Below are positions 11,520-21,871 of a stretch of 64,000 bases of DNA, piece after piece. The first letter of the stretch is position 1; each line of letters opens with the position of its first letter. The DNA is from Apostichopus japonicus. Its lineage: Eukaryota > Echinodermata > Holothuroidea > Aspidochirotida > Stichopodidae. Where the stretch lies: contig NC_092573.1 in the NCBI RefSeq assembly GCF_037975245.1, positions 15,084,001-15,148,000 on the forward strand, given 5' to 3'. The translations under genes were made by a program, and so were the position numbers. A model generated the notes under the pieces. The model was given only the letters and a program-made list of their open reading frames with translations, made no database searches and was not told the origin of the DNA.

Positions 11520-11945
11520 TATATCCATTTGAGCTTGCTGATCAAACAATTCCCTATGTTTTGTAACTATTTCATATAACTTCAAACAGAACCAGAATTT
11601 GAGCTTGCCGCTGATCAAATGATTCTGTTTTATAACTATAGGATATCATATAACTTCAAACAGAACAAGATTTCAGGCATGCTGATAAAACAATTCCCTA
11701 CGATTTATAACTATTTCAAATAACTTGAGAAAGAACCAGAGTTTGGGCTTGCTGTTCAAACAATTCCCTATGTTATATAACTATATCATATAACTTCAAA
11801 TGGAACAAGAGTTCAGGCTTGCTGATCAAATGATTCCTATGTTTTGTAACTATTTCATATAACTTCAAACGGAACCAGAATTCGAGCTTGCTGATCGAAC
11901 AATTCCCTATGTCATAACTATATCATATAACGCTAGCCAGAACCA
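11520..11945. repeat. Degenerate tandem repeat, ~70-75 bp unit (about 6 copies)
   Basis: Repeats of GAGCTTGCTGATCAAACAAT, TCCCTATGTTTTGTAACTAT, TTCATATAACTTCAAACAGA and ACCAGAATT with many substitutions and small indels. It is older and more diverged than the other minisatellites of the window. Confidence 0.85.
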
Positions 11946-13343
11946 GTGTCTGAATAGCTAGAATAGAACCTTATATTGGGCACATCACAAATGATATCGT
12001 GAGAGTCAGAATAAGTACCATTAAAAGATCATGCAAATTGTTTCCTGTTACAGAGGTAGCTACTGATCCACTATAAAGCCATTGCCTCTAATACCATAAT
12101 AAATGCTGAGCTTCTTTAATTAAAATGTAATATAATCAATGTTCTATAGCTATTCATGTTTTGCAGACATGTACATATTAAAGTATGCTAAATTATATTA
12201 CTGGAATAGTCCTTTAATAACTTTCACTATAAATGGTGTCAACTCCTAAATCCAGGTCAAATTTAATATCTCGACAGAAGAAATGTTTTTTTTCGAACTT
12301 TATATAAACCAATACCACAAAATCCTTGGCAAATTTGTAATGCATTGTAAGCATTTTTCACCCATGATAATCTTTCATACGCTATTCTATTGATTTTTGA
12401 ACTGTGTTTCTGACGATGAGGCTGACGTGGGAATGATTTGTGTGTGTGTGTGTGCTTGACAAGCTGGTTCAGTTAGTTGCTTTAATAGCAGGGTATAGCC
12501 TCTAAAGTTTAATAAATGGAATGTCTCATTTTTCCATAACCTATCAAAGACCATTCAGTTGAATCTAAGTTTTTGCATTATCCAATAACCATCAAATATC
12601 AACAATCTGCCACATGTTAAGTCTTTTTTTTTTGCTGCTCCAAAGGGTGACACTTGCAGACCATATATCTCAACTAGTTTCAACAGGTGTCTACTTGCCA
12701 ATGTTTATTTTCTGACATATTCTTGTTCAGGAGGATGAGAGCTATCAAGTATTTATTTATGCCATGGTTTTGCAATGGAACATCTCATAATTCGTGAATG
12801 AAATTTCGATTTTATAATCTTGCATGAACAAATATATGAGTAATATGTCACATAAATCATATATGGCATCTTCTTCTTCTCTACGACATGAAGGGAAATA
12901 AGAAAACACCGGGCGTTAGAGCACTCGGCTTGTCACGAACGTTACAGGAACTCCTTCCGAGACAAACGAAGCTGGTATGATGAAATCTGACAGGTGATGT
13001 AGAGTACTGACGTCAGCTGCTCATAGAGTTAGAAGTAACTGCTTATTGCTTCATTACTTCTCCTTGCCAGCGCCTGTGTGCCACCCTATCAGAACATGTA
13101 TGCCAGCAGCCAATATACCATTCATATTTACTAGAGCTGGAACATTCTTCTCATCTAGAATTCACATGGAATATATCAATATTCCAAGGACGTCTATTCG
13201 GATTCGTGATAGAAATTAAAGATATTACCTTTTTGTTTCTTTTTCCCCCTTCACCAGGCCTCCACAAGATTTGGTAATTTTGTTTCCTCAGTTTGAACAT
13301 TAACATGGAAGTTTTACACTGGTGCAGTGCATTATCAGGTGTG
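11946..13343. other. NCKX intron 2, stretch with a CRE palindrome
   Basis: Mostly AT-rich unique sequence with a TG dinucleotide repeat at 12438-12454. The part at about 12900-13110 is higher in GC and contains a perfect TGACGTCA at 13008-13015, close to GACAGGTGATG. This could be an enhancer or an alternative promoter, but the sequence alone does not show that. Confidence 0.4.
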
Positions 13344-13355
13344 AATATATATATG

Positions 13356-13414
<59 letters not shown>

Positions 13415-13418
13415 GTAT
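13344..13418. repeat. TA-dinucleotide microsatellite
   Basis: Alternating TA tract with interspersed GTATATA and ATACATAT steps, about 75 bp. It is largely self-complementary and could extrude as a cruciform. It explains the Tyr/Ile-rich minus-strand frame at 13151-13513. Confidence 0.95.
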
Positions 13419-15002
13419 AAACACGCTATTCCATCGCCGTTGCAACTCAGAGTTTCAAGCACACATTGAGTTCTTTTCTCTGCGGCGAGCATCAACAACA
13501 TATATTGTATCATAATATTATAATGCTGGTTTATAGTGTGTGGTTAAATGGTGACATACAAATTAGCCTACATGACAGGCATTCAAGACTTATTTTAAGT
13601 TGTAGCAGTACTTGTAAGAGAACTGTTGTTGGGGGGTGGGGGGGGGGTATCTGAAGGGGTTTACAACTAGACAAGTGACTGTTTCAGTCAGAGAACAAAT
13701 CCATGCAGTTTAAATCAGAATTAGTGAAAGTTTTACCATATAAGTGAATCATGTTTTTTGCTTTTTCTTGTGGCTTGTGCTTAGAGGAATATACAAATTC
13801 TCATCACGTCAAGATGCAGATATTCTATTACAGTGTCCGAGCTCTTGATCCAGGGTCAAAGTTCACACGACTTCCAAAAAAATGCCACAATTTCTATTGA
13901 AAATGCAGCCCAATGCAACCTTTTCTTTTTCCTGTTTTTGGTTTTGCTTGTTTTTCATTTATTATTTTTTTTCTTCAAAATTATTTAAAAAGTCAAAAAG
14001 AATTTTCTGAAATGCAATATTAACAAATGCATTTTTTTTTAATTGAAACTAAGTACTTAATAAATTATATAGAACCTGGACTGAAGTCTTGAAACCCTTG
14101 GAATATAGCTTTAACCGATTGCTAATCATTGAGCAGGTAAGTATAATTGCGAGGCCATATATCATGAAGTATTTGATGAAGACTGCTAATACTTACAGTA
14201 CACTGTGATGTTGTTGTACCCTCTCTGTATATACCATAATTACATCACTGAACTGAACATATCGAACATTAAAAAGAAAGAAGGACGCTGTGCCGTTGAC
14301 AGCCAATATTTTATTGTAAACTTTTCTTTCGATCATTTCGAGGAAATGTTGATTTATAACATCATCTCTCATGAGGGTGAGGGTGTAGGCGATGCCTATT
14401 GCATTAGGGCAGTCTGATTACTCAAATAACAGAGCTAAGTTAGCTTTTGACAAGAGCTTTTGAGAAACGTTTTTGGCTATAAATACAGAGAAAGAAGTAA
14501 GTGACTTTAAGTGGTTCATAAAAGATGCAGACTGTATTTGAATGGAAATAAAAAAGAGCAAAAAAAAAAAGAAAAAGAACAACAGGGTTATAGTCACGTT
14601 CAGCTGCTATATTAAACAAAGTTCATGAACAATAGGGATGTTGTAAACTGATTAGTAATTTGTCACATATAATGTACATGTCACTATATATTCATGTTAA
14701 AAGGCATCTTTGCTCAATAGAACATGAAGTCACTTGAGATAGGGAAAAAAAAAGATTGAAAGAATTTAGTCAATAAGCAACTAATAAATATGCACTATAT
14801 GCAATGATGAAGGTTTGAACTATACAGTCCACATCTTGATATAGGGCAGCCCGGAGTCGTGACAATTTCATAATGCTTATAACTCTCTAGACTGATGCTC
14901 ACAAAGCACTGGTATTGTCAGTGCATTACAGTTCCTAACCTTGATCTGATAGAAACATGATATTCACACTGCTCATACTGACATTACGAGTGCTCATTGC
15001 AA
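13419..15002. other. NCKX intron 2, unremarkable stretch
   Basis: No gene is seen. A G-rich run is at about 13625-13650 and several A or T homopolymers are present. Small open frames at 13466-13654 and 14205-14417 lack motifs. Confidence 0.5.
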
Positions 15003-15185
15003 TTCCAATGGACCATGGCTATTTTAGTTGCCATTCCAATGGACCATATATAATGGCTATACTCCAATGGACTATATATTATGGCTATTCTAGTTGCCAT
15101 TCCAAAAGACCATATATTATGGGTAGTTTAGTTACCATTCCGATGGACAATATACTATGTTTAATTTAGTTGCCATTCCAACGGT
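15003..15185. repeat. Degenerate ~38-bp tandem repeat (about 5 copies)
   Basis: Units contain CCATTCCAATGGACCATATA and TGGCTATTCTAGTTG, with indels between copies. The short plus-strand frame at 14957-15169 is derived from it. Confidence 0.75.
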
Positions 15186-15639
15186 TGGGATAATAAAAAT
15201 AATGTTCATGAGAAGCGATCTTGGTGGGGGGGGGGCATCCTTGTTAGGGTGACCGGAAGCCCATATCAGGGAGTGGGATTAAACTGTGGGACTGCCCTTG
15301 TGTGCAGCAATGTAAGTTTAGGCGGCAACCAAATTTTAGTTGGCTACAGATGTGTGGAACCAAAGAGAGAGAAAACAACTGATGATGGTGAAAATGAAGA
15401 CAACAACATAAATAGGCAACGTAAGTGTACACAACAAAATGAGATCTGAGAGCAACATAACATTGAAAGCTGAAGGGTAATTGTGAAACATTACAACTTG
15501 AATTAAGACGACAATATAAACTTCAACAAGATAAATAAGGCAGCAGCATATTTAATTAGATGGTAACGTCATAGTTTGGATAAAAACATTGTGTAGGACA
15601 ACAATCAGCATATGGACAACAACATAGACGGAGGCAACA
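15186..15639. other. Spacer leading into the 62-bp array
   Basis: Contains a G-run at about 15225. From about 15530 there are degenerate relatives of the following array, with GGCAGCAGCATA and GACAACAACATA phrases. Overlapping frames on both strands at 15244-15449 have no recognisable motif. Confidence 0.5.
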
Positions 15640-16512
15640 ATATGTGTTGAAACAATTAATGTGAAGTTAGATGATAACATGGCTTGAGGCAGCAACATAC
15701 TAGCTAGGTTGAAACAATTAATGTGAAGTTAGATGATAACATGGTGTGAGGCAGCAACATACTAGCTAGGTTGAAACAATTAATGTGAAGTTAGATGATA
15801 ACATGGTGTGACGCAGCAACATACTAGCTAGGTTGAAACAATTAATGTGAAGTTAGATGATAACATGGTTTGAGGCAGCAACATACTAGCTAGGTTGAAA
15901 CAATTAATGTGAAGTTAGATGATAACATGGTTTGAGGCAGCAACATACTAGCTAGGTTGAAACAATTAATGTGAAGTTAGATGATAACATGGTGTGAGGC
16001 AGCAACATACTAGCTAGGTTGAAACAATTAATGTGAAGTTAGATGATAACATGGTGTGAGGCAGCAACATACTAGCTAGGTTGAAACAATTAATGTGAAG
16101 TTAGATGATAACATGGTGTGAGGCAGCAACATACTAGCTAGGTTGAAACAATTAATGTGAAGTTAGATGATAACATGGTTTGAGGCAGCAACATACTAGC
16201 TAGGTTGAAACAATTAATGTGAAGTTAGATGATAACATGGTTTGAGGCAACAACATGTGTTGAATCAATTAATGTGAAGATTGGTGACAACATGGTTTAA
16301 AGCAGCAACATAGGTTGAAACAATTAATGTGAAGTTAGATGACAACATGGTTTGAGGCAGCAACATACTAGCTAGGTTGAAACAATTAATGTGAAGTTAG
16401 ATGATAACATGGTGTGAGGCAGCAACATACTAGCTAGGTTGAAACAATTAATGTGAAGTTAGATGATAACATGGTGTGAGGCAGCAACATACTAGCTAGG
16501 TTGAAACAATTA
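15640..16512. repeat. Minisatellite C, 62-bp unit (about 14 units)
   Basis: Highly uniform units reading TGAAACAATTAATGTGAAGT, TAGATGATAACATGGTGTGA, GGCAGCAACATACTAGCTAG, GT. The main variation is GTGTGAGG versus GTTTGAGG. One pair of units near 16240-16330 is diverged and shortened (ACAACATGTGTTGAATC), splitting the array in two. Because 62 is not a multiple of three, no long reading frame results. Confidence 0.97.
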
Positions 16513-17406
16513 AAGTATTAAAGTAGTCCACAACAGATCTTTTAAGACATCATTAAGACATGCCTGCGCTTTGCACGTTCCATACACTGAGATGGATCAA
16601 AATGTCTCCTTGTGTATGAGCAACGAATCCTTTTGCAAAACTCTTGAATTTCAAAACTTTGGTCAAGTTGATCAGGGCGCTGCTCCCTGCAAGAGAATTT
16701 TGGACAACGGTTTTATCTCACGCTACTGATTAAACGTTGCAGCTTGCCAATCATTTTGCTGGGAATCGCACATCTCAATTGAGGATTGTTGTTTTGAATT
16801 GGTTAATTTCCTCTTCTGGTTTTTGTGCTGAATGGCATCTCTAGTGCCCATCTCGTAGACTCTTGAAACTAGAAGTCACTGAAGTCCCAAGCCGGGTCAT
16901 TGACCCGTGTATAGGATGCAAAGAAGCTGACCGACGACGATTCAATACATCTATTTTAAAGAGCTGTACCAATGGCTGTATGTCCTACTGAAAGGATAGA
17001 AGCCAATTATCCCCAGAGGTTAAATGTACTAAAGCTTAACTCAGAATTTAGCATGCATGCTGATGATAGAGGCCTTCCTTTCTGCATATTTTTAGCTGTA
17101 ACGTCGGACTGGTGTAAATATATTAGAAATATAAGGGAAGACTTTGGCTTCTGCAGTTGTTTGTCTTAATTCCTAAGAATTAGATCAAGCTAGGTAGAGA
17201 AATGAATAACAAAAAAAAACAGAAACAAAAACAAGGGCGAAAAATCTCTGGAAAAACAGACTATCAGTGAGGAGATTAACTCAATTATTCTTATGTAATA
17301 TGTTATATCATATATATTCATGAAATGCAAATTCTATTATCCTACATGCTACATTTGGACTTGTCGTGACTGCTTGTTGAAGGTATTGAAAAATACTTAC
17401 TTAAAA
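16513..17406. other. Non-repetitive island with short open frames
   Basis: On the minus strand, from about 16690 to 16545, a frame of about 47 codons (EQRPDQLDQSFEIQEF... ending AKRRHVLMMS) follows a CTTGCAG that resembles an acceptor. A second frame starting MGTRDAIQHKNQKRK lies at about 16845-16715. I recognise neither; they may be relics of a gene or transposon. At 16894-16906 there is a perfect inverted repeat GGGTCATTGACCC. A plus-strand frame at 16972-17169 has no motif. Confidence 0.35.
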
Positions 17407-17410
17407 TTAA

Positions 17411-17533
17411 AGGCATTGCAGACTCGCCCCAAACCGCGTGCGGCCATCTGAAAAAGTTAACTTTCTGTTTCTTGCAAGTGACGTTTTGTTTGTGTCGCTA
17501 CAAAATGCAGACAGTAATGAAAAATGATACCTT
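17411..17533 (+). mobile_element. TTAA-flanked MITE, truncated copy
   Basis: Begins directly after TTAA (17407-17410) with AGGCATTGCAGACTCGCCCC, AAACCGCGTGCGGCC, AAAAAGTTAACTTTCTGT and TGTCGCTACAAAATGCAGACAG, matching the left third of the complete copy at 55648-56011. The match ends near GATACCTT, 18 bases before minisatellite D. Confidence 0.85.
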
Positions 17534-17550
17534 AATTACTTAAAAAAGTA

Positions 17551-18817
17551 CTTGAAGTACTGTTATCTCTAACACACTTTGAGTTATTACTTTCTTTGGC
17601 ATGTCTTGAAGTACTGTTATCTCTAACACACTTTGAGTTATTACTTTCTTTGGCATGTCTTGAAGTACTGTTATCTCTAACACACTTTGAGTTATTACTT
17701 TCTCTGGCATGTCTTGAAGTACTGTTATCTCTAACACACTTTCAGTTATTGCTTTCTTTGGCATGTTGTGAAGTACTGTTATCTCTGACACACTTTCAGT
17801 TATTACTTTCTTTGGCATGTCTTGAAGTACTGTTATCTCTAACACACTTTGAGTTATTACTTTCTCTGGCATGTCTTGAAGTACTGTTATCTCTAACACA
17901 CTTTCAGTTATTGCTTTCTTTGGCATGTCATGAAGTACTGTTATCTCTGACACACTTTCAGTTATTACTTTCTTTGGCATGTCTTGAAGTACTGTTATCT
18001 CTAACACACTTTGAGTTATTACTTTCTTTGGCATATCTAGAAGTACTGTTATCTCTAACACACTTTGAGTTATTACTTTCTCTGGCATGTCTTGAAGTAC
18101 TGTTATCTCTAACACACTTTGGGTTCATACTTTCTTTGGCATGTCTTGAAGTACTGTTATCTCTAACACACTTTGAGTTATTGCTTTCTTTGGCATGTCT
18201 TGAAGTACTGTTATCTCTAACACAATTTGAGTTATTCCTTTCTTTGGCATGTCTTGAAGTACTGTTATCTCTAACACAATTTGAGTTATTACTTTCTTTG
18301 GCATGTCTTGAAGTACTGTTATCTCTAACACACTTTGAGTTATTACTTTCTTTGGCATGTCTTGAAGTACTGTTATCTCTAACACACTTTCAGTTATTAC
18401 TTTCTTTGGCATGTCTTGAAGTACTGTTATCTCTAACACAATTTGAGTTATTCCTTTCTTTGGCATGTCTTGAAGTACTGTTATCTCTAACACAATTTGA
18501 GTTATTACTTTCTTTGGCATGTCTTGAAGTACTGTTATCTCTAACACACTTTGAGTTAATATTACTTTCTTTGGCATGTCTTGAAGTACTGTTATCTCTA
18601 ACACACTTTGAGTTATTACTTTCTTTGGCATGTAGTAAAGTACTGCTATCTCTAACACACTTTGAGTTATTACTTTCTTTGGCATGTCTTGAAGTACTGT
18701 TATCTCTAACACACTTTGAGTTATTTCTTTCTTTGGCATGTCTTGAAGTACTGTTATCTCTTACACACTTTGAGTTATTACTTTCTTTGGCATGTATTGA
18801 AGTACAGTTATATCTAT
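17551..18817. repeat. Minisatellite D, 54-bp unit (about 23 units), open on both strands
   Basis: Units read CTTGAAGTACTGTTATCTCT, AACACACTTTGAGTTATTAC, TTTCTTTGGCATGT. As 54 is 18 codons and the only clear length change is a 3-bp insertion at about 18556, one plus-strand frame stays open for 407 codons (17596-18819; unit LEVLLSLTHFELLLSLAC). Minus-strand frames of 191 and 204 codons (unit VLEITVLQDMPKKVITQS) are also open. I regard this as an intronic minisatellite, not a gene: there is no splice or promoter context and the two strands cannot both be under coding constraint. Confidence 0.95.
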
Positions 18818-20495
18818 GACATTTATACTTTTAAGATAATTGTCATCTTCTACTAGTTGTCATAGTGACCATAGCTGAGCAAGGCATTAAAATCGTTTTT
18901 TATTAAATCAAGCACGGCGTCTTTGTATTAGTTTTATAGTAGCTTAAATGTTGACTTCTGTCATGCTAATTCGGAAGCCCAGGACTTCCAATTTTATTCA
19001 CTAAGATATAGTGTCTTTAAAGTACAACAAGTGGAGAACTTTGTCTCATGGATAAAATCTGAAAAAGCTTCATATTAGGAGTAGCAAGGTTAAAACCATT
19101 GTACTTTATGAAATTGACATTTTACAAACTATACCTTTTTGAAAACAGTCATGTGTATTTTAGTTAACACATACATACTGAGTGTGCATTCAATTTATGT
19201 TAAAAAAAAACAGTTAGTTATATAACTAAATGTTGTAGAAAACTAAGACTGATACCGATAAAGAAGAGAAAACTAAATTAAAAAATGTTGAGTAAAGTGT
19301 AATTTGAAAAACATATACCCGGTTCTCATTTTTACAAATGTACTTATCACAAGTTTATGTACCATACTACAATTAAGAGAAAATAATACAGATCTCTGTC
19401 CAATGTTTGGATTTTTAAAAGGGTAAAATCAACCACATAAATCAGGAGGACTGAGGATTAACATCTATTTAAGATAATTTAAAATGTGTTGTTGAAGCAG
19501 GAAGATGATTCAAATTGAGAGGAGCTAGGACATGAGTTCAGGATTAACTGACCTTAGAATGATCTGTGTGTAATTAGACTAAATCGTCCAGTCACTTTAA
19601 AGGCCATTTCTCAAAAAATTATACGTGTTATAGAAATCCAAACTGTACTGATAGTGGTGTTAAAATTGGTGATCTAACAAATATGAAATTAAATAAGTTT
19701 ATGCCTAAAGTCATCATAATTTAGTGGTTACTGGCATCCTGATGGTAATTTTATACAATACTGCACACTGGTGACATTAAAAGATGATTATTACTAAGAG
19801 CTACTAACTGTGTGAAAGGTTTTTATAGACCTTGGTGGAGTTTTATAACTCCAAATGTGATGAACGTGACTATAAACAGAAGAACAGTGACAGAAACTGT
19901 AAGGAGAACCAATAAAACAAGAAGAAGATGAAAACACAAGATAGAATTCAAACCATCAAATTATTGATTACGTTTTACCGTTAATGACACGAATCAGTTG
20001 ACTTGGAGACTGCTAATTCTGATTAAAAAGGCTTATTAGGGCAACTCTCCAAGAAATGGTGACAATTGATGTACTCCAGAGGTGTATCCTTCTAAACCAA
20101 GAATTGTTGTTGTTAACAGAATCCAGGCTATGCATGGTGGTGGTTCAAATGGGAGGGGGGAAAGGGGTGAACACTAGTCTCCATGGAGGTAAGGATTGAA
20201 GCCGTCCCTCCCTCTCCCCACCCCCCCTCCCCAAACCTGGCTATGGGCATGAAAAAGAGATTTGGCAATAGCTGGATATTGGAGAGTCCAACTATATGCA
20301 CAGATATATCATGGTGCTGCACGGTGTACATTTATTTTCATATATAAGAGTAGTGCTACAAGTGCATAACAGTGGCATAAATTGCATTAATACTGCATAT
20401 AAACCCAATATGTTTTTGCAACTTGCTTGGAATTCCCTTCATTGGGCAATAAATGGGTTTTCTTATTCCAGCTAATTTGGAGCCTGCATGTATTA
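18818..20495. other. NCKX intron 2; carries one copy of a diverged dispersed repeat
   Basis: At about 19560-19780 the phrases TTAGACTAAAT.GT.CA.TCACTTTAA, TTTCTCAAAAA.T and ACTGCACACTG recur in the same order at about 30630-30860, so both look like old copies of one interspersed element. Near 20195-20250 a C-rich stretch ends in CCTGGCTATGGGCATG, which resembles a G-rich DNA-transposon end on the minus strand. No gene is seen. Confidence 0.4.
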
Positions 20496-20724
20496 AGAGT
20501 GTTAGCTCAGTGGTTTATGCTGGTGCCTTTCAATCATAAGGTCCCGAGTTTGAGTCACTCCAAGATTTAAATATGTCGTCCAGTTACAGAGTTGTTGACA
20601 ATTGACAATTCATAATCATGGACATTAAATATGAATCTAAGAGACTGACTTTGGTCAGCTTGCGGCTTTGATGGCTTCTTCGCAAGTTCCAACTTGCAGA
20701 AGGATCTAAAATACATACATGTAT
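20496..20724 (+). mobile_element. tRNA-derived SINE (family A), copy 4
   Basis: Complete but slightly diverged copy. It has the head AGTGTTAGCTCAGTGGTTTA, B box GAGTTTGAGTCACTCC, the conserved body, the 3' end AAGGATCTAAAATACATACA, and a short tail. Confidence 0.87.
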
Positions 20725-21285
20725 GATGACAACAGATCTATGCACATCACTTGTGGTTTAATGCTTGTATATCCTTCACGATAATCTGGTATGATTTTCC
20801 CATTGCTTGCACCTCATGTAGCCTAAGGCTAAAAAGGAATTATGCTTAATCATAGATTGAACTTTCTTCCCCTCGCTAGACCTTTTAAAACGCTATACAG
20901 AAAAGACTTTACCGAGTAATACACTTAATGAGCTTTGTTCTTTTATTCCTTGTTCTTCCATTTGAATACTTTCGGGAGAAAGGCTGACAGAAGTTCATAG
21001 CAAAATGCAGAACGCATCATATTAGACTTGGCTTAATGCACATGTGTACCACTTGGATTGATCACATCTAATCTGATATTAATTTCCAAGAATTCAGTGT
21101 CCTGATTGTGGTTTGCAGCAAACAGTGTATTGAAGAGTTTAATGCATGTGGGGCCCCATCACAGCCACAGGCTTTACATTTTATAACACATGATAGAATT
21201 TATGTAGTATACATTGGCAACGTTTAATGATAGCTCATTAGATCTAGCCGCTAAGCCACCTCACCCAAACTAAAACTTGTCAAGA
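20725..21285. other. NCKX intron 2, unremarkable stretch
   Basis: AT-rich unique sequence; I see no gene or repeat. Confidence 0.5.
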
Positions 21286-21293
21286 CCTCTCCT

Positions 21294-21863
21294 CAGTAGC
21301 GGATTAAGGGAGGGGCAACAGGAGCACATGCTCCAGGCCCCCCACATTTTTGGGCCCCCACATTTAGAGTATCCTAAAATTTACAAAACTGTCGTAATTG
21401 TGATCCAAAAAATTCTTAGCATGTATCGTTGAAGTGATGCGTTTCCCATGCTGTTTCGTTGACTGAGTATTATTCGCTACTCGAATCAAGGCAGTCACTA
21501 ATCAGTCCGGGCCGAGAAACCCGACATGTATAGGGCGATCATCGAAAACGGTTTGAAGGACACTTTCCTTAGTACCGAAATTGCTCTGAGAATCTATCTT
21601 TCATTGATTGGTCTCGAATTGTAGCGGTGAAAGGTCATTTTTAAAACTTAAGTTGATTAAAAATCCCATGAGAACCACGATGAGCCAACAGAGACTGGTA
21701 AACCTCAGTATTCTCGCTATCGAAAGTGACATTTTAAATTCATTGAAACAAGATGAAAATACTCTCTGAATTTGTAAGCATGAAAGTGCAGAAAAAATAC
21801 AGACTATAGGGCCCCCCACACAATTGCGTGCCCAGGGCCCCCCACACGCTTAGTCCGGCCCTG
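21294..21863. mobile_element. Non-autonomous hAT-type transposon, 570 bp, with perfect 8-bp TSD
   Basis: The left end CAGTAGCGGATTAAG and the inverted right end CAGGGCCGGACTAAG agree at 11 of 15 positions and begin CAG, as in hAT elements. The element is bracketed by a perfect 8-bp direct repeat, CCTCTCCT, at 21286-21293 and 21864-21871. Inside are subterminal GGCCCCCCACA motifs in both halves. Minus-strand frames at 21601-21928 are short and show no transposase motif, so the element must have been moved in trans. It lies in an NCKX intron. Confidence 0.9.
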
Positions 21864-21871
21864 CCTCTCCT

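Noticed and set aside
13151-13513. 120-codon frame with Tyr-Ile repeats
   Set aside because: Created by the TA microsatellite.
15373-15400. Second hammerhead core (CTGATGA...GAAA)
   Set aside because: Only 4 bases lie between the core words, so no stem II is possible.
17596-18819. 407-codon open frame as a leucine-rich repeat protein gene
   Set aside because: It is entirely a 54-bp minisatellite, open on both strands, with no promoter, splice or domain evidence. It is kept only as a finding.
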